From the NCBI GenBank assembly GCA_900767135.1, contig CAAFYU010000044.1:1-39519 (forward strand): DNA of 39,519 bases, written 5' to 3'. Origin of the DNA: Candidatus Gastranaerophilales bacterium. Its GTDB lineage: Bacteria > Cyanobacteriota > Vampirovibrionia > Gastranaerophilales > Gastranaerophilaceae. This document shows, in pieces, positions 15,834 to 24,481 of the stretch. Made by a program: the position numbers and the translations under genes. Numbering within the stretch: the first letter of the stretch is position 1; every line of letters starts with the position of its first letter. The notes under the pieces were generated by a model that worked only from the letters and a program-made list of their open reading frames with translations, searched no databases and was not told the origin of the DNA.

Positions 15834-16406
15834 TTAATCTTTAATTTTTCTTGCAAGTGACAATCCGGCAGGCAGTGGCAAAATTACGTTTTCGTAATTA
15901 GGGTTTGCGTTAATTGCATCAATAAACGGTTTACACTTAGCTTCGTGCGACAAAACGTTATCACAAGCGATAATTCCACCTACTTTAAGGTGTTTGTCAA
16001 TGACTTCGTAATATTTTATATATTCTGATTTGTTTGCATCAACAAAAGCCAAATCGATTACAAAATCTTCCGGCAAATCTTCCAAAACCTCTAATGCAGA
16101 GCCTTTTAGGGTCGTTATAACATCGTCTACTTTGCAAGTTTTAAAATTTTCTTTTGCAATATCAAGTCTTTTATCCCAAAACTCAATAGTTGTAAGGTGT
16201 CCACCGATTGATTTTACGGCATTGCCAAGCCAAATTCCCGAATATCCGTTTGATGTGCCGACTTCAACAACGTTTTTTGCTTTTTCGGCTCTAATTAGGG
16301 TGTATAAAAATTCTGCCGTAACTCGTGAAATATTCCAAAACTGTTTTTGTGTTTCTTCAAGTCCTGCAAGGATATTTTCAGTTGTTTCATCAAAATATTT
16401 TGTCAT
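15834..16406 (-). CDS. O-methyltransferase, family 3 (SAM-dependent)
   Basis: 190 aa. The SAM-binding motif VVEVGTSNGYSGIWL, then LAFVDANKSEY and GGIIACDNVLSH match the caffeoyl-CoA/catechol O-methyltransferase-like family common in bacteria, where substrates are mostly unknown. Cytoplasmic. It ends about 95 bp upstream of the hydrogenase start and follows the beta-propeller gene by 15 bp, so it likely shares that transcript. The substrate cannot be named. Confidence 0.85.
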   Translation of the reverse strand: MTKYFDETTENILAGLEETQKQFWNISRVTAEFLYTLIRAEKAKNVVEVGTSNGYSGIWLGNAVKSIGGHLTTIEFWDKRLDIAKENFKTCKVDDVITTLKGSALEVLEDLPEDFVIDLAFVDANKSEYIKYYEVIDKHLKVGGIIACDNVLSHEAKCKPFIDAINANPNYENVILPLPAGLSLARKIKD

Positions 16407-16421
16407 TTTTAATCCTTAAAA

Positions 16422-17900
16422 CTATTTATTAATTTTGTTAATCTTGTTTGTCACAACAATTGAATTCGCCGGAATATCAATTGGAATTGTTTTTATAACC
16501 TTGTTTGTTCCGAGGTCAAAAACAGTGTATAGCGACGCTTTCGTATCTGTTATAAGAGCAATATTTGTACCTTCAATCCAACTGATTTTTGTTGAAAATC
16601 CATTAGTATTCAAATAAATTGTGTCAGTTACAGAGTCTGTTTTTGTGTCAATAACTTCAACAGAATTGTCACCGGCACCAAGTACGTAAATTCTGTTATG
16701 GAATTCCAACATGTCGATAGGTTTTTCGCAAATCTCCATTTCTACAATCAAACCGACCGTATCATAGTCTATAATTGCAATACGATTTTTAGTTCTACTT
16801 GTAATATAGATTTTGTCGTTTGTGTAAAGAATTTTTGAAACATTTGGGAATTTCCCGATTTCTTTCAGCAAATAATTGTTATCAAGCTCAATTGCCCAGA
16901 TGTCACGAGTTTTTTTGTCATAGTAGAAAAGTTTTGTGCCATCTTCTGACAAAGTCAATTTTTCGCACATTCCGGTAATTTTAATTTGTTTGAAAAGCGT
17001 CATCGTTTCAAGATTTACCATATAAATGCTTGAATCTGTCGAACTTGAAACATAGGCGATTTTTTTTGCACTATCAATCACGATTTCATCAGGCTGAGTT
17101 TTAGTGTAAATCTGTTTAATAATTTGATCGTCTGCAAGCGAAATCACGTCAACTGACGGCTTTTCATACGCTGTTACTAATAAAAATCTGTCATTGAAAG
17201 CTTTCATCGTAATCGGAACATTCACCTGTGCAAGCGAGTATTCAGGAGTTTTTGCTCCCAAATTCAAGACCTGAATATTTTTTGAGTAAGGTGACGAAAC
17301 GTAAAAACTTTTACCCCTCAATTGCGGAATTTGTGAAAGAGTTTTAAGTGTAGTACCTGATAACGCTGTGACAACAGGCTTTGAACTCTCTACTCTAATT
17401 CCGGGGTCATTAATTGTTTGGATTTCAAGGTTTCCTATAATTGATTTCATATTTTCAGGAATTACAAGTCCTTTTGGAACAAGCAAATCTTGTGGCAAAA
17501 GTCCGTTTCGCAATTCCATCGGCGGATTTGCCAGTTTGTAAATCGTTTTATTGCCATGAGAATCTGTCATAACTTTCAATAGTGCAAAATCGTTGTTAAA
17601 TATTACGATATAAGGCTTTGCTGCTATTGTTTTTCCTGCCGGATAAGTTTGTTTTACAGTCAATTTTTCAGGATTAATTATTTTTGCAGGGAACAAAGGT
17701 AAATACATTGTCCCGTCAGGCAAAACAATCATTCCGTCAAACCTAAAATCGGCTTTTGGGAAACTTTGGGTAATTGTTTTTTGAACATTTTCGGGAACTT
17801 TTGCAGCCAAAGTCGGCATTGCACACGTTAGTGTTAATACTGACAATATTACAAGCTTAGTTGCAAAGCTACCTAACTTTCTAGCTGCTTTTTTATTCAT
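16422..17900 (-). CDS. Secreted YVTN/YncE-type beta-propeller protein
   Basis: 492 aa. An N-terminal signal peptide (hydrophobic core VILSVLTLTCAMPTLAA) is followed by a first domain with proline-rich text and then repeated blade sequences (IAYVSSSTDSSIYMVNLET, YITSRTKNRIAIIDYD, YVLGAGDNSVEVIDT) typical of seven-bladed YVTN propellers. Likely periplasmic or surface-bound; such proteins bind partners or cell-wall material. Its start overlaps the dnaJ stop by one base, so it is translationally coupled to dnaJ, an odd pairing of a secreted protein with a chaperone. Confidence 0.8.
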   Translation of the reverse strand: MNKKAARKLGSFATKLVILSVLTLTCAMPTLAAKVPENVQKTITQSFPKADFRFDGMIVLPDGTMYLPLFPAKIINPEKLTVKQTYPAGKTIAAKPYIVIFNNDFALLKVMTDSHGNKTIYKLANPPMELRNGLLPQDLLVPKGLVIPENMKSIIGNLEIQTINDPGIRVESSKPVVTALSGTTLKTLSQIPQLRGKSFYVSSPYSKNIQVLNLGAKTPEYSLAQVNVPITMKAFNDRFLLVTAYEKPSVDVISLADDQIIKQIYTKTQPDEIVIDSAKKIAYVSSSTDSSIYMVNLETMTLFKQIKITGMCEKLTLSEDGTKLFYYDKKTRDIWAIELDNNYLLKEIGKFPNVSKILYTNDKIYITSRTKNRIAIIDYDTVGLIVEMEICEKPIDMLEFHNRIYVLGAGDNSVEVIDTKTDSVTDTIYLNTNGFSTKISWIEGTNIALITDTKASLYTVFDLGTNKVIKTIPIDIPANSIVVTNKINKINK

Positions 17901-19027
17901 TATTGAAATACTCCCTTTACCTTATCCATTACCGAAGTTTTCTGCTTTTTATTTGTTTGAAGTTCATACAATTTTTTGTACAAAGTTTTTTCTTCATCGG
18001 AAATTTTTACAGGTGTTTTTACTGCAACGACAACGATATGATCTCCTCGTTGAGAAGGTCTTTGTATATAAGGAATCCCTGCTCCTTTGATTTTAATTGA
18101 ATTTCCGCTCTGAACTCCGGCATGAACCGTAATTTTTTGTTCACCATCAAGAGTTTTTACAACAATTTCATCGCCTAGAACGGCTTGTGCCGGCGAAATA
18201 TCCAATCTTGAATATACATCGTTACCTTCACGTTTAAAATCGTTTGAAGGTTTTACGTGAAGAACTACGTACAAATCTCCGTTTGGCCCACCATTTGTGC
18301 CTGCATCACCTTCTCTTGCAACACGAATTTTTGACATATTGTCAACGCCTGCCGGAATTTTGATGTTAATTTTCTTTTCTTTTTGAATTTTTCCATGCCC
18401 TTTACAAGTTTTGCAAGGTTGCGAAATTTTTTGTCCTCTGCCTTGACAATCAGGACAAGTTGTAATCTGTGCAAAAGACCCAAGCGGAGTCCTTGTAACC
18501 TGTTTTACCTGACCTGTTCCGTGACATGTCGGACAAGTTATCGGCTGTGAACCTTTTTCAGCACCTGTGCCACCGCATTCAGGACAATTTTCAAGATGGT
18601 CGAATTTGATTTCTTTTTCGCAACCAAAAACGGCTTGTTTAAAATCGATTTCAATATCAAGTCTTAAATCGTCACCTTCAACAGGAGCATTCGGATCATG
18701 TGCTCCGCCACCAAAGCCGAAACCACCCATTCCGCCAAAGAACGAACTGAATATATCATTCAAGTCGCCAAATCCTCCTGAGAACGGCCCACCAGTATCA
18801 AATCCGGCATTTTTAAGTCCGTCTTCACCGTATCTGTCGTAAGTTGCACGTTTGTTGTCGTCCATCAATGTTTCGTATGCCTTGCCGAGTTCTTTAAATT
18901 TTTCCTCAGCGTCAGGAGCTTTATTTACATCGGGGTGTAATGTTCTGGCTTTTTTTCTGAAAGCCGATTTTATTTCTTCCTTAGTGGCTTCTCTTGAAAC
19001 CTCGAGTATTTCATAGTAATCAGTCAT
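17900..19027 (-). CDS. dnaJ: Chaperone DnaJ
   Basis: 375 aa. The J domain carries HPD at 31-33, then a Gly/Phe-rich region (about 70-115) and the zinc domain with four CxxCxGxG motifs (148-212: CPEC, CPTC, CPDC, CKTC), then the C-terminal substrate domain. Role: stimulates DnaK ATPase and delivers unfolded clients. It follows grpE by 99 bp, but no dnaK or hrcA is present between or next to them in the window. Confidence 0.95.
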   Translation of the reverse strand: MTDYYEILEVSREATKEEIKSAFRKKARTLHPDVNKAPDAEEKFKELGKAYETLMDDNKRATYDRYGEDGLKNAGFDTGGPFSGGFGDLNDIFSSFFGGMGGFGFGGGAHDPNAPVEGDDLRLDIEIDFKQAVFGCEKEIKFDHLENCPECGGTGAEKGSQPITCPTCHGTGQVKQVTRTPLGSFAQITTCPDCQGRGQKISQPCKTCKGHGKIQKEKKINIKIPAGVDNMSKIRVAREGDAGTNGGPNGDLYVVLHVKPSNDFKREGNDVYSRLDISPAQAVLGDEIVVKTLDGEQKITVHAGVQSGNSIKIKGAGIPYIQRPSQRGDHIVVVAVKTPVKISDEEKTLYKKLYELQTNKKQKTSVMDKVKGVFQ

Positions 19028-19126
19028 TTTATATATATTTTTCCCTATTTCCAGTTAGTCAATTTTAATTCTATTTTAGCATGTAAATCCGAGAGGGCAA
19101 AGTTTTCAAAAAACTACCGCTGAAAG

Positions 19127-19708
19127 TTAGTTTTCAGCGGTTGCAACATTAACAAGAGCAGGTCTTAAAACCTTATCTCCCATCTTATATCCTTTTTGTA
19201 ATTCATTAATAATTGTGTGTTCAGGGTGCTCAGAAGTTGGAGTTTGCATTACAGCATCATGAAAGTTTGGATCAAACTCTTTCCCTTCTGTTTCAATAGT
19301 TTCAAGCCCCATTTTTGTCAAAGCGTCAACAACTTGTTTGTGTACCAAGTCGAAGCTTTCTTTAACCTTTGCACAATCTTCAACTTTTTCCAAAGCTTTT
19401 TTGCCACGTTCAAAGTTATCCAAAACTTCGATTAGTTTTTTCAAAGCGTTTTCTGTTCCGAATTTCAACAAGTTTTCTCTTTCTTGTTCTTGTCTTTTGC
19501 GGAAGTTTTCAAAATCTGCTGCAAGTCTTAAATACTGCTGATTAAGTGTATCATATTTTTCTTGCAAAGCTGTAAGTTCAGCATTATTTTCAGAAGATTT
19601 TTCTTCAACATTTTCTTCTTTTTCCGTTTTTTCTTCTTCTTTAATTTCAATATTTTCATCTAAATCAGAGTTTTTAAACGGATTATTGCTATGATGTTTG
19701 TGTGACAT
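19127..19708 (-). CDS. grpE: Nucleotide exchange factor GrpE
   Basis: 193 aa. A highly charged N-terminal tail (E/K-rich), a long coiled coil (LTALQEKYDTLNQQYLRLAAD), the FENFRKR motif, and a C-terminal beta domain with GYKMGDKVLRPALV. Role: releases ADP from DnaK. A promoter with TTGAGA and TATAAT lies just upstream; no CIRCE operator is seen. Confidence 0.93.
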   Translation of the reverse strand: MSHKHHSNNPFKNSDLDENIEIKEEEKTEKEENVEEKSSENNAELTALQEKYDTLNQQYLRLAADFENFRKRQEQERENLLKFGTENALKKLIEVLDNFERGKKALEKVEDCAKVKESFDLVHKQVVDALTKMGLETIETEGKEFDPNFHDAVMQTPTSEHPEHTIINELQKGYKMGDKVLRPALVNVATAEN

Positions 19709-19746
19709 TTCTCTACCTCGTAATTCTCTTAAATCTACATAAGTAT

Positions 19747-19774
19747 ATTATATAGTATCAATGAATTATCTCAA
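19747..19774 (-). promoter_or_regulatory. grpE-dnaJ promoter
   Basis: On the minus strand: TTGAGA (19774-19769), 16-base spacer, TATAAT (19752-19747). It resembles a housekeeping sigma-70 site rather than a special heat-shock promoter. Confidence 0.6.
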
Positions 19775-19802
19775 CAAAAATTTATTATTTTTTAATAATC
19801 TC

Positions 19803-20057
19803 TTAAACAGAGCGAGTTCTATTTTTCCCTTTTGGAAGTTTATTTGTATAATAAGGAATTTTTACCGGAGCAGACTCAATATTTATCGGCTTCTGTGGGA
19901 AATTGAATTCTTCCTGTGGCATAGTATAGTTATAACAAGGCACAATAACCATAGAATCCCCTACCTGACGAATTCTATAACTTGTTGTTTCGGCAGATAC
20001 AGGAATTGCCGTACACAATAAACATATCAAAATTGTTAAAACTATTTTTTTATTCAT
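19803..20057 (-). CDS. Small secreted protein of unknown function
   Basis: 84 aa. Clear signal peptide (KIVLTILICLLCTAIPVSA, cut after SAE). The mature part of about 60 residues is Pro/Tyr-rich with one Cys and a basic C-terminus (LPKGKNRTRSV). It resembles its upstream neighbour in size, leader and tail, though overall identity is low. No family recognised. Confidence 0.65.
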   Translation of the reverse strand: MNKKIVLTILICLLCTAIPVSAETTSYRIRQVGDSMVIVPCYNYTMPQEEFNFPQKPINIESAPVKIPYYTNKLPKGKNRTRSV

Positions 20058-20079
20058 AATTTACCTACTACTAAAAATT

Positions 20080-20316
20080 CTATGTTCTATTTACTCTGGA
20101 AGACGATTTTGGCAATGGGGTTGCCTTAAATGTGTACAAACCCTGCCCCTCTTTTGGACTTCCGTTACCCAAGTATGGTACTGGCATCGGGTAATGACGT
20201 AAAATCACCGCAGAACGTCCTTGTGGTCGGCCCTTTTTTCTTATTGTTCTGGCATTTGCAGGTAACACAAATGAGAACATACACAATATTAAAAATAAAA
20301 TTGATAATTTTTTCAT
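20080..20316 (-). CDS. Small secreted protein of unknown function
   Basis: 78 aa. Signal peptide (LSILFLILCMFSFVLPANA), then a basic, Gly/Pro/Tyr-containing mature part (RKKGRPQGRS, HYPMPVPYLGNG) ending PLPKSSSRVNRT. Located 22 bp upstream of the similar small secreted gene at 19803-20057, likely one transcript, and divergent from the pab operon. Unknown function; a surface, antimicrobial or structural peptide are all possible. Confidence 0.65.
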   Translation of the reverse strand: MKKLSILFLILCMFSFVLPANARTIRKKGRPQGRSAVILRHYPMPVPYLGNGSPKEGQGLYTFKATPLPKSSSRVNRT

Positions 20317-20344
20317 TTACACATACCGCCTATTTTGTTATAGT
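20316..20344 (+). promoter_or_regulatory. pabB promoter, probably giving a leaderless mRNA
   Basis: TTTACA (20316-20321), 17-base spacer, TATAGT (20339-20344). The pabB ATG at 20351 is only 6 bases after the -10 box, so the transcript should start at or next to the ATG; no SD is present. Confidence 0.65.
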
Positions 20345-20350
20345 TAAATT

Positions 20351-21973
20351 ATGATTATCTTTGGAGAAAAACTTTTTACAAATCCTTTGAAAACTATTGT
20401 GGCATTTGACTTTGACGAGCTCAAAAAAGCTTTTAAAGAGATTGAAAAGTTGAAAAACAATTTTTATATCGTCGGATATTTACGCTACAACGCTTTTTCA
20501 AATGAAAGTTCCATTTTCCCGCTTTTGTATTTTGAAGTCTTTAACTCCTATAATATATATAAAACCCAAAACACAAAAAAATTGCTACTTAACCCGACTC
20601 CTTGTGTAAATTTTTGTGAATACTCAAATGCAATTGAAAAAATTAAAGAAGAAATCGCCGACGGAAACACATACGAAGTCAATTATACCTATGATTTTGA
20701 CGTTACGTATGAAGGCGACGAATTAGAACTTTTTAACTTTTTATTAAGCAAGCAAAAAACACCTTATAATTTTTATTTGAAAAACGAATATGACACTGTT
20801 TTGTCGTTTTCGCCAGAGCTATTTTTCACCCTGAAAGACAATCATATTGTGACAAAACCGATGAAGGGAACGGTTAAACGAGGGAAAACCCAAAGTGAAG
20901 ATGAAAAACTGATTGAGTTTTTGAAAAATGATGAAAAAAATCGTGCAGAAAATGTAATGATAGTAGATTTGTTGCGTAACGATTTGGGACGAATTGCAGA
21001 GGTAGGCACTGTCAATGTTTCAAAACTTTTTGAAGTCGAAACACACAAAACCCTTCATCAAATGACTTCGCAAATTGAGGCGGATTTAAAAAACGACGTA
21101 ACACTTTTTGATATTTTCAAGGCGATTTTTCCTTGTGGTTCAATTACCGGAGCTCCTAAAATCAGCACAATGAAAGTGATTTCAGATGTTGAAAAAGGCT
21201 CTCGTGGAATTTATTGCGGTGCGATTGGAATGGTTTCGCCTGAGGAAACTATATTTAGTGTGCCAATTAGGATTTTGCAAAAAAATAATCAGCAAAAAAG
21301 TTTTAAGTATCGTGTTGGTGGTGCAATTGTCTGGGATTCCGACATTCAAGACGAATGGGAAGAAACTTTGACAAAAACTAAATTTTTGAATGATGAGTTT
21401 CAGATTATCGAAACAATGTACGTAAAAAACGGTAAAATACTTTTTGAAAACGAACATTTTGAAAGAATGCAGAAGACTGCAACCCATTTCGGATTTAAAT
21501 TTACTCGTCCAAAATTTGAGAATTTACAAGATGGAATGCTTCGAATTTTATTAGACAAAGACGGAAAATTTCAGACAGAATTAAAAGAGATTAAACCTTC
21601 AAAGGCTTTCAAAATCCAGATTTCGCCGATTGTCCAGAATTCAAAAAATGAATTTTTATACTACAAAACAACTTATCGTCCATGGTATTTTGACAGTTTT
21701 CAAAAAATCAAAAATGGAGAAGTTTTTGATGAAATTTATTTTAATGAAAAAGGTGAATTGACAGAAGGTGCTCGAAGTAATATAGTTTTGCAAATCGACG
21801 GAAAACTATTCACTCCACCAGTTTCTAGCGGTTTACTAATTGGAATTTATAGGCAAAAACTTCTTGATAATGGCGAATGTGAAGAAAAAATCTTGTATAA
21901 ATCTGATATTGAGCGAGCAGAAAAAATTTTTTGCATAAACTCTGTTAGAGGAATGGTTGAGGTGAAATTATGA
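20351..21973 (+). CDS. pabB: Aminodeoxychorismate synthase component I fused to 4-amino-4-deoxychorismate lyase
   Basis: 540 aa. Residues about 1-347 are the chorismate-binding domain: the PMKGT motif with Lys172, which marks aminodeoxychorismate rather than anthranilate synthase, NRAENVMIVDLLRNDL and GSITGAPK (263-270). Residues about 350-540 match the PLP-dependent PabC/class IV aminotransferase fold, with Lys439 in YYKTTYR as likely PLP lysine and TEGARSNI. Together with PabA it would turn chorismate into para-aminobenzoate for folate. Known fused PabBC proteins have this layout. Overlaps pabA by 4 bases. Confidence 0.9.
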   Translation: MIIFGEKLFTNPLKTIVAFDFDELKKAFKEIEKLKNNFYIVGYLRYNAFSNESSIFPLLYFEVFNSYNIYKTQNTKKLLLNPTPCVNFCEYSNAIEKIKEEIADGNTYEVNYTYDFDVTYEGDELELFNFLLSKQKTPYNFYLKNEYDTVLSFSPELFFTLKDNHIVTKPMKGTVKRGKTQSEDEKLIEFLKNDEKNRAENVMIVDLLRNDLGRIAEVGTVNVSKLFEVETHKTLHQMTSQIEADLKNDVTLFDIFKAIFPCGSITGAPKISTMKVISDVEKGSRGIYCGAIGMVSPEETIFSVPIRILQKNNQQKSFKYRVGGAIVWDSDIQDEWEETLTKTKFLNDEFQIIETMYVKNGKILFENEHFERMQKTATHFGFKFTRPKFENLQDGMLRILLDKDGKFQTELKEIKPSKAFKIQISPIVQNSKNEFLYYKTTYRPWYFDSFQKIKNGEVFDEIYFNEKGELTEGARSNIVLQIDGKLFTPPVSSGLLIGIYRQKLLDNGECEEKILYKSDIERAEKIFCINSVRGMVEVKL

Positions 21974-22548
21974 TTTTGATTGATAATTACGATTCTTTCA
22001 CCTACAACATTGTTCAATACCTTGAAGAACTTGGAATTGAGCCAAAAATTTTTGAAAACGACAAAGTAACAATTGATGAATTAAAGTCACTGGATTTTGA
22101 CAGCATAATAATTTCTCCTGGTGCAGGAAATCCTAATACCGCCGGAATTTCAATGGCTGTGCTTGAAGAGTTTTATAAAACTAAAAAGATTTTAGGAATT
22201 TGTCTTGGACATCAGTGCATCGCAAAGTTTTTCGGTGCAAATATTGCGAAATCTAAAAATCCGACTCATGGAAAAACATCAAAGATTTTTGTTTGTGAAA
22301 ACTTAAAATTGTTTAAAAATTTACCCAAAAGCTTTGATGTCACTCGATATCACTCGTTAGAAGTCGAAAAATCTTCTATGCCATCGGATTTAAAAATTAC
22401 AGCAGAAACGCAAAACGGCATAATTATGGCACTTGAACATAATGCGTTACCGATATATGGCGTTCAGTTTCACCCGGAAGCGATTTTGACTCAATACGGG
22501 CATGAGCTGTTAAGGAATTTTATTGACATTAAACCTCTTGACAAGTAG
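21970..22548 (+). CDS. pabA: Aminodeoxychorismate synthase, glutamine amidotransferase component
   Basis: 192 aa, class I glutamine amidotransferase. Nucleophile Cys78 in GICLGHQ, with His168 and Glu170 in QFHPEA. It supplies ammonia to PabB and in many species also serves TrpE. The ATG overlaps the end of pabB (ATGA type), indicating coupled translation of the two subunits. Confidence 0.92.
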   Translation: MILIDNYDSFTYNIVQYLEELGIEPKIFENDKVTIDELKSLDFDSIIISPGAGNPNTAGISMAVLEEFYKTKKILGICLGHQCIAKFFGANIAKSKNPTHGKTSKIFVCENLKLFKNLPKSFDVTRYHSLEVEKSSMPSDLKITAETQNGIIMALEHNALPIYGVQFHPEAILTQYGHELLRNFIDIKPLDK

Positions 22549-22551
22549 TAG

Positions 22552-22571
22552 GTCGGCATTGCTATGCCGAC
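22552..22571. other. Hairpin between convergent pabA and pgeF
   Basis: GTCGGCAT pairs with ATGCCGAC across a 4-base loop. No T-run on either side, but its place between two converging genes suggests it helps end or protect transcripts. Confidence 0.55.
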
Positions 22572-22579
22572 AACGTAAC

Positions 22580-23320
22580 TTATAACCTTATAACTGCACT
22601 ATGACGGTTTGTAGTGGCGTGTTCGTTTCGGTAAGAAAAGAACAAATCGTTGTTGCAAACTGTGCAATATGGGCAAACATCGATGTTTTCAGGTTTTACA
22701 CCCGCTTCAATCAGTTGTTGTTTATTGATGTTTTTTAAATCGACAAAAATATTGCCTTGTCGAATTTCTGATAACCCTTCAAAATTTTTAACAGTTGCTT
22801 TTAATTGCATTAAGACTTCTTCACCTACATTATAGCAACAAAAAGAGATTGCAGGGCCAATTGCACATTTTAAATCAGTTGGCTCTGAGCCGAATTCTTT
22901 CTCCATTTTTTCAACAGTTTTTGATGCTATGTTTCCGGCAGTTCCACGCCAACCGGCATGAGATACAGCACCGATATGATTTTTAGGGTCAAAAATTATT
23001 ACAGGAGTACAATCTGCAAAGTTCAAAAAAATAGCCTGTTCTTTGTTTGTCAAAATCAAACCATCAGTGTCAGGGTAAGAATTTTTTCCGACTTGTGCAA
23101 CTTCAATGTGTGACGTGTGAGTTTGCGATGGGTGAATAAGGTTTTGTTCATCAATATCTAAAAATTTACAGATATCTCGTTTATTTTCTGCAACAATATC
23201 TTCAAACTCTGGTTCTTTGGTTTTTATGACGGTTTCTCGTGTTGTAAAAAAGTGATTTAAACCATCTAATACAGTGCTTTTTAAAATTCTTTTTCCGTTA
23301 ATTTTTTCAAAATAAAACAT
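22580..23320 (-). CDS. pgeF: Peptidoglycan editing factor PgeF / laccase-domain protein
   Basis: 246 aa from the ATG at 23320. Cys/His metal-site motifs of the YfiH family are visible: FADCTPVIIF, SHAGWRGTAG and AIGPAISFCCY, with a C-terminal CPYCTVCNNDLFFSYR. Family members act as purine nucleoside phosphorylases and, as PgeF, prevent misincorporation in peptidoglycan. A TTG six codons upstream is possible but less likely. No SD is visible and a TATAAT lies only a few bases before the ATG, so the true start or leader is uncertain. Confidence 0.88.
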   Translation of the reverse strand: MFYFEKINGKRILKSTVLDGLNHFFTTRETVIKTKEPEFEDIVAENKRDICKFLDIDEQNLIHPSQTHTSHIEVAQVGKNSYPDTDGLILTNKEQAIFLNFADCTPVIIFDPKNHIGAVSHAGWRGTAGNIASKTVEKMEKEFGSEPTDLKCAIGPAISFCCYNVGEEVLMQLKATVKNFEGLSEIRQGNIFVDLKNINKQQLIEAGVKPENIDVCPYCTVCNNDLFFSYRNEHATTNRHSAVIRL

Positions 23321-23335
23321 ATTATTATAATAGCA

Positions 23336-23382
23336 CAAAAACCCTAAAACCGACTTTTTTACTTTGTCTAGTTTTAGGGTTT
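23336..23382 (-). terminator. Terminator of the gene at 23412-24233
   Basis: AAACCCTAAAAC (near 23339-23350) pairs with GTTTTAGGGTTT (23371-23382), loop about 20 bases. On the minus strand it is followed by T5. It also lies immediately upstream of pgeF. Confidence 0.7.
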
Positions 23383-23411
23383 CAGTTCATATTTTCACTT
23401 TGTTTTTAATC

Positions 23412-24233
23412 TTATGCTTGTGCATCTATTTTTTCAGGTGTTTCGGTGGTTTTAGGAGTTTCAGGGGCTTCTTTATTTGCACCAATACCGCCACACAAAT
23501 AACCTGCAACACCTAAAACAGCTGCTCCGATTGCACCATACATCAAAGCTGCTTTACCTTGAAAACTGTGCATTGTCTTTTTAATTACAGATATTACTTC
23601 TTCTGCAACACTTCCTTCTTCTATAATTTTTTTGTTCGTTGAATCATAAGAATGTTTCCATACTATTTCTCCAAGGTCTTTTGGAGTCAAAGGAATTCCA
23701 AGGTCTCTCGCAAATTTTATATTTTTACTAAAACCAGCTTTAATATTCTCAAAACCTAACATTTCAACGCCTTGTTTCATATCATTTTTAATAACGTTTT
23801 TAGCTTCATCTAAACTACTAGCATTCATTATTTGAGCAAGTTTTTCATCATCAATTGACATGCCCAACACTCTTGACATTTCATTATTCGTAGACACCAT
23901 TTCCTGAAATTCTTCAAGGTTTTTTCCGCTAGCCAATTTATCAACCATTTCACCATACAGGTTATATAATTCTTCTACATTATTGGCGTTCGCCATTTTT
24001 TCTAGCCCTGGCACAACTTCTGTCATAATCTTTTTTTCCATTGGCGTCATGATATTTGCATCTTCTACCAAATTTTCTCCCAATGTTTTCATAAAACTAT
24101 CTGTCGGAGCTCCGTCTTTCAAAAACGGTTTTGTTAAATAGCCTGCGGCAGCACCTGCACCAGCACCTAAAACCGCACCGGAAGCACAATATAAGCCGGC
24201 ATTACTTGAATTGTTAACACCATCTACTGACAT
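23412..24233 (-). CDS. Hypothetical membrane-associated protein
   Basis: 273 aa. Polar start (MSVDGVNNSSNAG), a Gly/Ala-rich hydrophobic segment near residues 17-32, a long acidic helical middle with repeated ME/NNE text, and a second Ala/Gly-rich membrane segment near 228-250 before a Pro/Thr/Glu tail. No family recognised. Transcribed from a promoter almost identical to the one before the gene at 27312-27710, with a pentamer-repeat leader, so the two genes are likely co-regulated. Confidence 0.65.
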   Translation of the reverse strand: MSVDGVNNSSNAGLYCASGAVLGAGAGAAAGYLTKPFLKDGAPTDSFMKTLGENLVEDANIMTPMEKKIMTEVVPGLEKMANANNVEELYNLYGEMVDKLASGKNLEEFQEMVSTNNEMSRVLGMSIDDEKLAQIMNASSLDEAKNVIKNDMKQGVEMLGFENIKAGFSKNIKFARDLGIPLTPKDLGEIVWKHSYDSTNKKIIEEGSVAEEVISVIKKTMHSFQGKAALMYGAIGAAVLGVAGYLCGGIGANKEAPETPKTTETPEKIDAQA

Positions 24234-24307
24234 AAAAATTCCTTTCTTTTATTTGCTACACATATATCATAAAACATAAATATCAGGGAATTTGCTATTG
24301 TTCGCCA

Positions 24308-24400
24308 CATAGCATAGCATAGCATAGCATAGCATAGCATAGAGGCATTATAACAGGGTTTGAGCCATTTTTAAATTCATCTTTACATTCCGTTACAAAC
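24308..24400 (-). promoter_or_regulatory. Shared promoter plus AGCAT pentamer repeat, copy 1
   Basis: On the minus strand: conserved GTAAC-N2-AATGTAAA block (about 24399-24384), TTTAAA as -35 (24375-24370), 17-base spacer containing AAACCCTGT, TATAAT as -10 (24352-24347). Then comes a tandem ATGCT repeat, about six full units (24342-24308), in the expected 5' UTR. The same arrangement recurs at 27797-27875. Confidence 0.7.
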
Positions 24401-24424
24401 ATTATAAAATAAATTTAAAAACAT

Positions 24425-24461
24425 AAAAAAGGTGGAGAAATAACAATTATCTCCACCTTTT
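24425..24461 (-). terminator. Terminator of ftsH
   Basis: A perfect 12-bp stem, AAAAGGTGGAGA (24427-24438) with TCTCCACCTTTT (24450-24461). On the minus strand it is followed by a T-run. Confidence 0.9.
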
Positions 24462-24481
24462 ATCTATTTTAAAACTTTATT

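Noticed and set aside
19709..19802. CIRCE heat-shock operator before grpE
   Set aside because: No TTAGCACTC-N9-GAGTGCTAA-like inverted repeat is present.
24308..24342. Tandem AGCAT units as a possible CRISPR array
   Set aside because: Units are 5 bp with no spacers and no cas genes; it is a simple pentamer repeat in a 5' UTR.
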